DNA from: Gordonibacter sp. An230
GTDB taxonomy: Bacteria; Actinomycetota; Coriobacteriia; Coriobacteriales; Eggerthellaceae
Assembly (NCBI RefSeq): GCF_002159915.1
Contig: NZ_NFJP01000015.1
Coordinates: 27,552 to 91,551 of the forward strand
DNA length: 64,000 bases
Reading direction: 5' to 3'
The notes under the pieces were generated by a model. The model was given only the letters and a program-made list of their open reading frames with translations. It made no database searches and was not told where the DNA came from. How positions within the stretch are numbered: position 1 is the stretch's first letter; every line of letters starts with the position of its first letter. Made by a program: the position numbers and the translations under genes. Below are positions 54,076 to 64,000 of this stretch, piece after piece.

Positions 54076-55842
54076 TTACGCTTTGGCGAGGTCCTTGCCC
54101 AGCATGTAGGCGAAGGTGTTGCAGTTCATGCCCAGATTGTGGCCGCAGATGGCGAAGTTGTAGCAGTTCGCGTAGCTGTCGCCCACCATGATGCCCAGAT
54201 TGTACAGGCCCTTGATCGGCTCGTTCTGCTCGTCGCACACTTGCATGTTCTCGTTGGTGCGCAGGCCTCCCGTCACGCAGAGGAAGTTGGAGGGGTTCAT
54301 CTCGAGCTTGCACCCGTAAAACGGCCCTTCCTTGATCGGCGCGAGGAGCGCAGGGTTTTTATGGAAGTCGTCGTCGTGTTTCGCCTCGCACAGCTCGTTG
54401 TAGCGTTCGACCGACTTCTTCGCGTTCTCGGGGTCGAGCCCGTCAAGCTGCGCGATGACCTCTTCGACCGTGTCGCCTTTGACGAACGTTCCCTTCCCCA
54501 CGTTGCTGTCCCACGAGGCGAGCTGCTCTTCGGGCGTGGTCGGGTTCTTGCCTTCGTTCTCCACGATGGTGGTGCCGAACGTTTCCCAGCTGTCGAACCA
54601 GTTCGCATAGGCGGCGTCCCAGATGCCGTAGCGCGTCATGTCGGGCTGCATCATCATGGCGTAGGTGCCGTACGAGAAGATGACGTCTTCGTTCGAGTAG
54701 CGCTCGCCCTTCTTGTTGAGCAGCAGCCCCGAGAAGTCGGCAATCGACTGGCGGTACGGCATGGGGCCCACGGCGTCGATCATGGGCGCGTTCGGAAGCG
54801 TTTGCTGCCAAGCGGCGCCTACCCACAGCCCCATCTTCTGGCCGTCGCCCGGCCCGAGGCCGCCGAACTGGAACATGGCGTCGTAATCCACTTCGTTGTA
54901 CTGCAAAAGCGGTGCGACCCAAGAGCAGTACTTCGCCATCATGTCCCGGTTGGCAGAGAAGTCTCCCGTCGCGAGCACGATGGCTTTCCTGCCTACGTAC
55001 TTCACGTAGTTGCCGTCGGGGTCTTTGGCGACGATGGCGGAGACGCGTCCGGTGTTGTCGTCCTCGCGGACGAGGTACTGCCCGACGGTGCTGTAGTGGA
55101 TCTGGCCGCCCTGCTCTTTGATCTTCTCCTCATACATGGCGATGACAAGGTTCTCGCCCGTGGCCGCTCCCGACTCATTGCCGTCCGCCTGCTCCACCCA
55201 GTTATGGGATCCTGGGTGCGCGGTGAACACGCCCTCGGTGTCGGTGTAGCCGATCTCCATCGTTGTGATGTAGCCCTTCGCTTCCATGAGGTCGATGAGC
55301 CAGTTCATGGTGGTGGCGCTGTTGTTGACCCACTTGTACCACTTCTTCTGGTCAACCCGGTAGCCGTTGCGTGCCAGCTCCTGGCGGATGAAGCCATCGA
55401 CGGTATCTTTCGTGTAGTCGGTGATGCCCAGTCGCTCATGGAATTTCGTTCCGATGCCATGGTTGGATCCGCCGCGCGCAACCGGCTGGGAGCTGGCGGC
55501 GAACAGGATCACATCGGCCCCTTCTTCCGTGGCGGACGCTGCGCAGGCCAAGCCGGACACGCCTGCTCCCACGACGATGATGTCGGCCTCGTAGGTTTGG
55601 ACGATCTCGCTTTCGGCAACGGGCTCGGGCGCGACCTCGAACGACCAGGTTCCCTTGTCGATGGTCTCGGCGTTCAGCTGCCCCGCGGTTCCGGAGCCCG
55701 TCGAAGCGTTCGACGACGCTTCATTGCTGGCGCCTCCGTTCGCGGCGCACCCCACCAATCCGAACGCGGCAGTTCCCGCGCCTGCGAGCATCGCGCCTTT
55801 GAGGAAACTGCGGCGATCGAAGGCCGCTCCCTTGGTGTTCAT
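54076..55842 (-). CDS. Tat-exported FAD-dependent reductase (fumarate reductase flavoprotein family)
   Basis: 588 aa. Tat motif DRRSFLKGAML (RR 10-11), lipobox LVGC (Cys32), a Ser/Ala/Gly-rich linker, then FAD motif VVGAGVSGLACAASATEEG (about 95). The C-terminus GLYNLGIMVGDSYANCYNF differs from the other two flavoproteins of the window. AAGGAGGAG precedes ATG 55842. Divergent from a LuxR regulator; the acceptor molecule is unknown. Confidence 0.85.
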   Translation of the reverse strand: MNTKGAAFDRRSFLKGAMLAGAGTAAFGLVGCAANGGASNEASSNASTGSGTAGQLNAETIDKGTWSFEVAPEPVAESEIVQTYEADIIVVGAGVSGLACAASATEEGADVILFAASSQPVARGGSNHGIGTKFHERLGITDYTKDTVDGFIRQELARNGYRVDQKKWYKWVNNSATTMNWLIDLMEAKGYITTMEIGYTDTEGVFTAHPGSHNWVEQADGNESGAATGENLVIAMYEEKIKEQGGQIHYSTVGQYLVREDDNTGRVSAIVAKDPDGNYVKYVGRKAIVLATGDFSANRDMMAKYCSWVAPLLQYNEVDYDAMFQFGGLGPGDGQKMGLWVGAAWQQTLPNAPMIDAVGPMPYRQSIADFSGLLLNKKGERYSNEDVIFSYGTYAMMMQPDMTRYGIWDAAYANWFDSWETFGTTIVENEGKNPTTPEEQLASWDSNVGKGTFVKGDTVEEVIAQLDGLDPENAKKSVERYNELCEAKHDDDFHKNPALLAPIKEGPFYGCKLEMNPSNFLCVTGGLRTNENMQVCDEQNEPIKGLYNLGIMVGDSYANCYNFAICGHNLGMNCNTFAYMLGKDLAKA

Positions 55843-55934
55843 ACGCTCCTCCTTAATCTCCCGGCATGCAGAACCGCATGCGTGCCCAACGGTTCGCAGT
55901 GTACGAACATTTCGTCGGAAAACCTCACATGGCA

Positions 55935-55960
55935 TGGGTGAATTTCGCCGTTTTCACCCA
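55935..55960. promoter_or_regulatory. Candidate operator of the third LuxR/flavoprotein pair
   Basis: Inverted repeat TGGGTGAA-N10-TTCACCCA between the divergent genes. The half-site TGGGT recalls the ACCCA/TGGGT arms at 15450-15462 but the spacing differs. Confidence 0.5.
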
Positions 55961-56018
55961 CGAAAAGGGAGCGGGGACGGTATGGTGGCATCATGGGAGG
56001 AGCATCGGGGAGGGTGCC

Positions 56019-57572
56019 ATGTTGAGGAAGGTGTCGCGCGCGTTCGACGCATACAGCGTCGGATTTGCCATCTATCTGACTTTGAGCTCCACATCGGCAT
56101 GGGGGCTGTTGCGCATCGCATCCATGACGTCGGTGTCGTTCAGCGGCATGGACGGCGTTGAGACGGTGCGGTCGATCGGCTACATCGGCGTCTTGCTTGC
56201 GTTCGGGCTGGGATGCCTCTGCTTCCCGTCGCAATGCAAACGCGACACCACGTACCATTCGACCGTGTGCCTCACGCTGGGGTATGTGGGGCTGTTCGCG
56301 ACGGTGGTCGTGAGGAATGCCGCGTTGCAGAACCTCTCGGCGTTTCTCGTCGGGGCGGGATCGTCCTTGTCCTTCGTGATGTGGCAGCGACTGTTTTCCG
56401 AGCAGGATGCGGACATCGCCTCGCGACGGATCGTCGCCGGATCCGCGCTGTCGGCGGTGCTCTACCTCGTTGTGGCATGCATCGCCTCGTATTGGCTGTA
56501 CGCTATCGCGGTTCTGGGCATCGTGGCGCTCAACGCGCTGTTTTTGCGTCGATGCCGCGGGGGCGTGTTCCGACGGGATTCTTCGGGCATAGTCGTTGGG
56601 CAGAGCGGCGGCGCCACGCTTGCGAACATCGTGTCCAGCACATGGCGCTACATGCTGTGCATCGCGGCCATCGGCTACGTCGGCGGAGTGTCGCGCATGT
56701 TCGCCCAGCAAAGCGGAAGCGATTCGTCCGTCTTGAACGTGACGCTCGCCCTGGGGATGCTGGTTGCGGCCGGAGGCCTGGCCTTGATGTGGGACAAAGT
56801 GCACGGTCGCCTTTCTTTTCCGGCGGTGTACGCCGCGGTGTTTCTCGCGGTGATGACCGGATTTCTATTCCTTCCGTTTTTCGACGCGGGCTACCGCATG
56901 CTGTTCGCTGGCGTGGCGAACGCGGCGTTCTCGCTTGTGTCCATCTTCATGATGATCACCTGCATCAAGATCGCCCACTTGCGCCAAGTGGATCCGATCG
57001 CGGTGTTCGGCGTGTTCTCGAGCATCGTGTACGGCGGGGTGCTGATAGGACGCGCCGTAGGCGATGCCCTGGGACAGACGTACGACGTGTCGCAGATCCT
57101 CGTCATCGCGCTCATGTCGACCTACGTGCTTTCGTTTGCGGGGGTTGTGGTCAACTTGCGGCGCAGGGAGAAGGCCGACCGGGCGTTCGACCCTATCGGC
57201 GGCGACGTCGAGTCCGAGCCCGAAGGCGCCGTGCCCTCCGTTGGGGACGGCGGTTCGGCGGTGCGTCCGTCTGGCGGGCATTCTGCGCCTCGCCCCCTCG
57301 TGCGCAACGTCATCGTGGCGCAGGACATGGTTCCCGTGTACAGCCGTCTGCTGAAAAAGACCTACGGGCTGTCCAACCGCGAGACCGACGTGCTCGAGCT
57401 GATCATGCGCGGCCGCGACGTGGCGCGTATGGCGGAGACGCTGTTCGTGTCGGAGAACACCGTGCGCTCGCACTGCAAGAACCTGTATCGGAAGCTCGAC
57501 GTCCACAATCGGCAGCAGGTGTTCGATTTGGTCGAGGAGTTCAGAAAGAGGGAGGAATACGATGGCGATTGA
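56019..57572 (+). CDS. Membrane-bound LuxR-family regulator
   Basis: 517 aa. About ten to twelve hydrophobic helices from AYSVGFAIYLTLS to about residue 385, a linker of about 65 residues, then HTH LSNRETDVLELIMRGRD ... SENTVRSHCKNLYRKLDVHNRQQVFDLVEEF. ATG 56019 has GGGGAGGG upstream; longer frames cross the operator. It overlaps the following methylase-like gene by 11 bp. Confidence 0.85.
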   Translation: MLRKVSRAFDAYSVGFAIYLTLSSTSAWGLLRIASMTSVSFSGMDGVETVRSIGYIGVLLAFGLGCLCFPSQCKRDTTYHSTVCLTLGYVGLFATVVVRNAALQNLSAFLVGAGSSLSFVMWQRLFSEQDADIASRRIVAGSALSAVLYLVVACIASYWLYAIAVLGIVALNALFLRRCRGGVFRRDSSGIVVGQSGGATLANIVSSTWRYMLCIAAIGYVGGVSRMFAQQSGSDSSVLNVTLALGMLVAAGGLALMWDKVHGRLSFPAVYAAVFLAVMTGFLFLPFFDAGYRMLFAGVANAAFSLVSIFMMITCIKIAHLRQVDPIAVFGVFSSIVYGGVLIGRAVGDALGQTYDVSQILVIALMSTYVLSFAGVVVNLRRREKADRAFDPIGGDVESEPEGAVPSVGDGGSAVRPSGGHSAPRPLVRNVIVAQDMVPVYSRLLKKTYGLSNRETDVLELIMRGRDVARMAETLFVSENTVRSHCKNLYRKLDVHNRQQVFDLVEEFRKREEYDGD

Positions 57573-59856
57573 GATGAAGCGCTTGGAAGAGGTCGCGCGC
57601 TTGTTCGATGATCGCTGCGCGCCCGTGCGCGGGGCGCAGCGCCTTCTGCGGAAGGGCCCGTACCGTCTCTACGTCGAGACGGGCTTCGTCCCGTTTGACG
57701 ATTACGCCTTCGAGGGGCGGTTCCTCCTGCTGGGGTCGGTGTGCAACGTGGAGGCTCCCACAGGGTGCTTGCAGGTGACGGAGGCGCGCGGGAAGTTCTC
57801 GGCGACCGACTTATACCATGTGATCGCATGCGACGACGATGAGGACACCGCTTACTTGCGGCATGTGCTCTCGCGCATCCCGGCCTCCGCGCATGCAGAC
57901 ATGGGAGGGCAGATCGTGCGGCTCACCGAGAGCAGCTTGCGGCATATTCCCGTACCATGGCCCGATGCGCGTGTTCGCCGCGCGGTGAGACGCCGACTGG
58001 ACGAATGCGAAGCGTTCGAGCGCGATTGCGCGTCGCGCAATCGGCGCCTGTTCGAGAAAGGGGTCGAAACCTACCGCGAAGCCGCGAGGCGCTCGGCGCG
58101 TGCGATGGAGCTGGGAACCGCGTGCGCGGTGCGCGGGGGATCGCCTCTCTCGGCCGACAGGCGCAGCGCGAAGGGCGCGTTGCCGGTCGTCTCGTCGCAG
58201 GGCGTCGTGGCGCGCACGGACGAGGTGGGGGTGAGCGGTCCGTGCGTCGTCGTGGGTCAGGCAGGACAGTACCTCGTGGCGCACATGATGCCCGAAGGCG
58301 CGTATCCTTTGGCCGATACGGTTGCCTTGACCGTGGATTCGTCCTCCCCGCTGACCGTGGACGCCCTCGTGTTCGCGCTCGCCTCATTGGGCATTCGTCC
58401 GCGCCTTCGAGTGGTCGACCATGTGGTTGAGGCGCTGGCGTTGCCGCTCGAGAAGCTTGCCGCGTTGGAGGTCCCCCTGATCGGGGAGGATGAGAGAGAT
58501 GCGCGCCACGCCGAGATGCGGGCGATCTTGCAGGAGATCGAGGCGCGCGAGCGCGAGGCGAGGACGGCTCGTGCGGCCGCCGCCGCGCTGGTCGACGGTT
58601 TGCTCGCAGGACGCGAAGAGGCCGTCGCGCCTCTTTCCGGGCCGACGGCGCGCGAGGAGCTTGAGGCTCTCGTGCGGGATGTTCGGTCGGATCTCCCCTG
58701 TGCGGAGGGCGCGGTCGCATCGATGTTCGACGCGGCATGGGAGGTGCTGCCGGTGCTGTTCGTGCGGTTGGCGGACGGCGGCGCATCTTGGGCGCGCGTT
58801 CTTTCGGCCGAGGATCCCCTGAAGCAGGTCGATGCGGAGCTCGAGTGCTTCGCGGCTCGAGACGAAGGGCTGTCGTTTTTGGGCGATCTCGCTTTGAGCA
58901 CGTCGTCGTTGGACGCCTCGTCGCAGCGGCGCATGGTCGAGCGGGTGCGCGACCTGCGGATCGGCCATGAGGGAGGGGCGCTGCTTCGTTGGCTCGCCCT
59001 GAGAAACGAGCTCGATCCGGACGCGCCGTGCCCCGCTTCCGTCAGCGGCCTCGTCGCGCGCATCGCGCTCGCGTTCAATCCTTCGGCCGTGCAAGCCTAC
59101 GATCCGCACCTGGGCACAGGCGATGCGCTCGCGTCGTTTCGGCGACTCGTTCCTGCGGTGCGCTGCAGCGGTCAGACCGTCCGCTTCTCCGACGCGCTTG
59201 CGGCGAAGATGGCTGCGCGTTGCGAAGGGTGGTCCTTCGACGACGGCGCGCTGGCCGTTGGCTCCGCGTTGAGCGATGACGCGCATGCGGGCGAACTGGC
59301 TGACGTGGTGGTGTCGGTTCTGCCTCCCAATCAGGGGGAATGGACCGATCGCGCGCCCGACCCCGACGATGCGCGTTGGAAGTTTGGCATTCCCCCGAGA
59401 AACAAGGCGAACCTCGCATGGGTGCAGCAGGCGTTTGCCCATCGGGCTTCGGGCGGCATCGCGGTGTTAGCGGCGAGCAACGCCGTGCTGCACGAATCAA
59501 GGGGTTGCGAGCCCCGCGTGCGCGCTGCCATGATCTCGTCGGGATGCGTTCGCGCGGTCGTGTCGCTGCCCGGCGGCCTGTTCGACGACGGGCGGGCCCC
59601 TCTCAGCATCGTCGTCCTCGGCGATGAGCGAACGGCGCCGTTCGAGACGCTGTTCGTCAATGCGCTGGAATGCGGCGTTCCTGGCGCGTCTGCGGCGGCG
59701 CGCGAGCTTCCGATCAGAGCGTGCGAGCGTATTGTGTCGACGGTTGAGCGTTGGGCCGCGACCGGCTCGTGCCCGTCTGCCCCCGGGTTTGCGCGCAGCG
59801 TGCCGGTGCGCGAGATTGCCGCCGCGGGAGATCTCGCACCTTGGTCGTACGTGTGA
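57562..59856 (+). CDS. HsdS-HsdM fusion protein with altered methylase motif
   Basis: 764 aa. Residues 1-345 resemble two HsdS target-recognition regions with a helical spacer (EIEAREREARTARAAAAALVDGLLAG). Residues 360-764 follow HsdM: motif I DPHLGTGDAL (about 513), a region where NPPF is expected but which reads VLPPNQGEW (about 593), then DDARWKFGIPPRNKANLAWVQ and VVSLPGGLFDDGRAPLSIVVL. Replacement of NPPF by LPPN makes normal adenine methylation doubtful. There is no hsdR. The start overlaps the LuxR end (GGGAGGA upstream), so the two are coupled; a sequence-specific DNA-binding or regulatory role is possible. Confidence 0.75.
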   Translation: MAIEMKRLEEVARLFDDRCAPVRGAQRLLRKGPYRLYVETGFVPFDDYAFEGRFLLLGSVCNVEAPTGCLQVTEARGKFSATDLYHVIACDDDEDTAYLRHVLSRIPASAHADMGGQIVRLTESSLRHIPVPWPDARVRRAVRRRLDECEAFERDCASRNRRLFEKGVETYREAARRSARAMELGTACAVRGGSPLSADRRSAKGALPVVSSQGVVARTDEVGVSGPCVVVGQAGQYLVAHMMPEGAYPLADTVALTVDSSSPLTVDALVFALASLGIRPRLRVVDHVVEALALPLEKLAALEVPLIGEDERDARHAEMRAILQEIEAREREARTARAAAAALVDGLLAGREEAVAPLSGPTAREELEALVRDVRSDLPCAEGAVASMFDAAWEVLPVLFVRLADGGASWARVLSAEDPLKQVDAELECFAARDEGLSFLGDLALSTSSLDASSQRRMVERVRDLRIGHEGGALLRWLALRNELDPDAPCPASVSGLVARIALAFNPSAVQAYDPHLGTGDALASFRRLVPAVRCSGQTVRFSDALAAKMAARCEGWSFDDGALAVGSALSDDAHAGELADVVVSVLPPNQGEWTDRAPDPDDARWKFGIPPRNKANLAWVQQAFAHRASGGIAVLAASNAVLHESRGCEPRVRAAMISSGCVRAVVSLPGGLFDDGRAPLSIVVLGDERTAPFETLFVNALECGVPGASAAARELPIRACERIVSTVERWAATGSCPSAPGFARSVPVREIAAAGDLAPWSYV

Positions 59857-60192
59857 GCGGGAGTCCCTAGGGGAAGGGGGCCGCAACCCTCTCGAAGCAT
59901 TCCGCCACGCGTTAGATGGCCGCATGTCGGGCTCCTTTTCTTCCGCTGGCGTGCTGTCGTATGCCGGCGATGCGGGCGTGCGATCGATGCTCTTTACGCA
60001 GCTGTCGTGTGGCCTGTCGGGGTTGGCGTCAGCTATGTTGGGGCTGCGGACGCCGGCGGGTGTTTGCCGTCATGGTTGTCAATGGCGTTGCGCTGGCGAA
60101 CGGCTCAGTAATAGGAGTGGATGCAGAGGGCGTCCTAGCGCCTGCCGCAGCACTCCGATACAATTGCCTTACCCCAATTGGATTGGAGTTCG
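59857..60192. other. Intergenic region containing a glnN-leader-like copy
   Basis: Carries the repeat copy at 59894-59981 and a TACAAT -10-like box at 60159-60164 for the small membrane protein. No gene is seen. Confidence 0.5.
59894..59981 (+). repeat. Promoter-like repeat, copy 1
   Basis: Roughly three-quarters identical to 61597-61687, the region just before glutamine synthetase. Shared blocks: CATTCCGCC, GTTAG, CCGCATGT, TCCGCTGG, CGTGCT, TCGTATGC. Confidence 0.6.
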
Positions 60193-60441
60193 ATGATGGG
60201 CGACGTCATTACAGCAATCGTGCTAGCGCCGCTATGCCTCGTTTTCGTGGTTTGGGGAATCCTCTTGATCATGGGCAAGGCGTATCGGAGCATAGCGGGG
60301 AACCAGGAGGCAAGCGAAGAGGAAATCCAAGTGCAGAAGCAAGGTGGCCTCGGCAAAGTGCTTGGCGGTTTGATGTTGCTCGTTGCGTGCGTCATTGGCT
60401 TTCAGCTGTTCTTCTCGCTCTCTGCAATATTTGCTCTGTAG
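60193..60441 (+). CDS. Small two-helix membrane protein
   Basis: 82 aa, not recognised. Two hydrophobic helices (VITAIVLAPLCLVFVVWGILLI and VLGGLMLLVACVIGFQLFFSL regions) flank a charged cytoplasmic or external loop (NQEASEEEIQVQKQ). ATG at 60193 or 60196 follows GGAG. A TACAAT box lies 30 bases upstream. The function is unknown. Confidence 0.6.
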   Translation: MMGDVITAIVLAPLCLVFVVWGILLIMGKAYRSIAGNQEASEEEIQVQKQGGLGKVLGGLMLLVACVIGFQLFFSLSAIFAL

Positions 60442-60998
60442 GCAATGGCATGTTGGATTTTCGCATCGATGTTTGGCAATCAGCGATGTTGATGCGCCCT
60501 TGCTTGGCATGGCGCCATTTGCCGTGGGCGAACTCCCTTTTGTAGGGTGAGCATGTTTTGAGGTGCGGGAATGGGGCGATCGCCTTCGAGCGGTGTCGGA
60601 TGGCGGGCGGGGGCGAGCGAAACCCTTCTCTTATATGCTTGAGCTTGCATGCTCCCGCTTGCCGATCAAACCGGAGTTGTCGGAATCGGACTGCTTGGAT
60701 TGTGCGCTTCCTCGTCGGAAGCTCTGATTTGTGTCAGTTGATGTCGACGTGGCGCTCGTTGCGAGATCGTGCATCGTTGGATCGACGGCATTCGTCTCTT
60801 GGAAACCTGTAGGAGGGCAATGTCGTAGTCGGGCGCGCCGTTCGGCGCGTTTGGGCTTCGGTTCCGCTCGAGTTCTTAGCTTTCGCATCGGCCTCATCAA
60901 AGATCGGACCCAGATCGCGTTGCCGATGGTCGTTTCGGCACGCGATCGGGTACAATGCGAACACGATGCAGGCGTGGAAGAGGTGGGAAGGGGCGGGC
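60442..60998. other. Gene-free region
   Basis: No supported coding frame. A TACAAT box at 60951-60956 probably belongs to the acetyltransferase gene downstream. Confidence 0.4.
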
Positions 60999-61562
60999 AT
61001 GTTGGAGGTGCGGGCGGCGCGAGTCGACGAGCTCGACACGGTTGTGGAATTCTACACGAGGATGATCGATGAAATGCGCGGCACGGATTTCGACGTGAGG
61101 TGGAGGCATGGCGAGCATCCTTCCGAGGGTTTTCTGCGGGCGTCGGTGGAGGCGGGCGAGGTGCTCGTGGGCGCGCTGGGCGCAGATGATCCCGACGCGC
61201 CCGCGGCGGTGGGCGCGTCGCGCCTCGCATGCGCGCTCGTTATGAACGGCGAAGCGGATCCCGGCTACGAACGAGGCGCGTGGCAGATCGAGGCGGCGCC
61301 GCGGGATGTGGCCGTGCTGCACGTGGTGGCCACGCTGCCCGCGTTCCACGGACGCGGATTCGCGCGTCAGCTGGTGAATGCCAGCGCGGATGCGGCGCGC
61401 GCGTCGGGCAAGAGGGCCGTGCGTCTGGACACGTTCGCTTCCAACCTGCGCGGACGCCGCCTCTACGAATCCTGCGGCTTTGCGTGCGCGGGCGAGTGCC
61501 CCTGTTTCTATCCGGGCATCGACCCGACCCTCGCCGCCGCCCTCTACGAGCGCGTGTTGTGA
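60999..61562 (+). CDS. GNAT-family N-acetyltransferase
   Basis: 187 aa. GNAT fold: LEVRAARVDELDTVVEFYTRM, strand 4 VAVLHVVATLPAFHGRGFARQLV with the acetyl-CoA loop (H-G-R-G-F-A, a Q/RxxGxG/A variant), and C-terminal VRLDTFASNLRGRRLYESCGF. Substrate unknown. ATG 60999 is preferred (GAAGGGG upstream) over the in-frame ATG at 60966. Confidence 0.85.
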   Translation: MLEVRAARVDELDTVVEFYTRMIDEMRGTDFDVRWRHGEHPSEGFLRASVEAGEVLVGALGADDPDAPAAVGASRLACALVMNGEADPGYERGAWQIEAAPRDVAVLHVVATLPAFHGRGFARQLVNASADAARASGKRAVRLDTFASNLRGRRLYESCGFACAGECPCFYPGIDPTLAAALYERVL

Positions 61563-61596
61563 CTTTCGCGTCGGTTGCGCTCGACGAAACCCCCTG

Positions 61597-61687
61597 GAAA
61601 CATTCCGCCGTTAGTTTGATAACCGCATGTTGAATCCCTGTTTCCTCCGCTGGCCGTGCTATCGTATGCGGATGATGCAGGCGCGCG
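61597..61687 (+). repeat. Promoter-like repeat, copy 2 (glnN leader)
   Basis: Partner of 59894-59981. It contains TGCTATCGT, an extended -10-like element (61658-61665), and ends about 45 bases before the glutamine synthetase start. Confidence 0.6.
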
Positions 61688-61730
61688 GCCGAAGCGGCGC
61701 GTGCGAAGACGAGGTAAGGAGCGCGCAGCC

Positions 61731-63821
<2,091 letters not shown>

Positions 63822-63830
63822 GAGACGGGA

Positions 63831-63859
63831 CCCCCCTTCGCGCTCTGCGCGAGGGGGGG
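63831..63859 (+). terminator. Hairpin after glutamine synthetase
   Basis: CCCCCCTTCGCG pairs with CGCGAGGGGGG (one G-T pair) around CTCTG. No T run follows. Confidence 0.55.
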
Positions 63860-64000
63860 GGTGATCGCGCATTCTCGAAAAACGCAGGGGAACGCAAAAA
63901 TTCGAATATTTCTGTACCCCGATGGGGGTGCGGACGTTTTTCCGGACGGCCTAGGCGGCCAGCCCCAGCCGCCTCCTGCGGCCGGCTATCGTATCGTACA

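Overview
The window is GC-rich, with tightly packed genes on both strands. It looks like chromosome of an Eggerthellaceae (Coriobacteriia) gut anaerobe, probably close to Gordonibacter, Eggerthella or Paraeggerthella. This assignment rests on content rather than on a search: several membrane-bound LuxR-type regulators paired with Tat-exported flavoprotein or molybdopterin reductases, a catechol-dehydroxylase-like molybdoenzyme, a type III glutamine synthetase, and OYE-type FeS flavoenzymes. No transposase, integrase, rRNA, tRNA or CRISPR array was recognised.

Layout. 1-1453: 3' part of an Hsp70/DnaK. 1.8-12.0 kb: a defence island with hsdM, hsdS, a small ORF, an AlbA_2-ATPase-HTH regulator and hsdR, then a PHP-ABC ATPase gene broken by one frameshift and a 121-aa partner. 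12.8-24.6 kb: housekeeping and scattered genes (pyrE, HAD hydrolase, DUF4190-like protein, metA, an O-acetylhomoserine sulfhydrylase gene, B3/4 protein), interrupted by a divergent flavoprotein/LuxR pair. 25.0-28.7 kb: a second LuxR/flavoprotein pair. 28.9-30.9 kb: a perfect parS-like 16-mer, a Phd/RelE-type toxin-antitoxin pair, then rplM-rpsI. 31.1-37.3 kb: LuxR divergent from a three-gene Mo-bisMGD enzyme / 4x[4Fe-4S] / membrane-anchor operon resembling the catechol dehydroxylases. 38.4-53.6 kb: a plus-strand catabolic cluster with an HxlR regulator, three tandem-EthD proteins, three transporters, two FeS-flavin OYE-like reductases, three SDRs and a BaiE-like SnoaL protein. 54.1-59.9 kb: a third flavoprotein/LuxR pair, the LuxR gene overlapping an HsdS-HsdM fusion with an altered catalytic motif. 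60-63.8 kb: small membrane protein, GNAT acetyltransferase, glutamine synthetase III.

How the genes fit together. The best candidate for an undescribed system is the 38.4-53.6 kb cluster. It has the enzyme classes of a bile-acid 7-dehydroxylation (bai) operon (paired OYE reductases, NAD-type SDRs, SnoaL dehydratase, MFS transporters) but neither a CoA ligase nor a CoA transferase. It also carries three EthD proteins and a shared bipartite promoter motif in front of three units. I infer an anaerobic, CoA-independent pathway for a polycyclic or aromatic diet- or host-derived molecule. The neighbouring molybdoenzyme operon and the three flavoprotein modules point to respiratory or detoxifying reduction of such molecules, each under its own membrane LuxR sensor. 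The defence island has its own novelties: inverted repeats and a 13-bp triplicate inside the regulator gene that could make it phase-variable.
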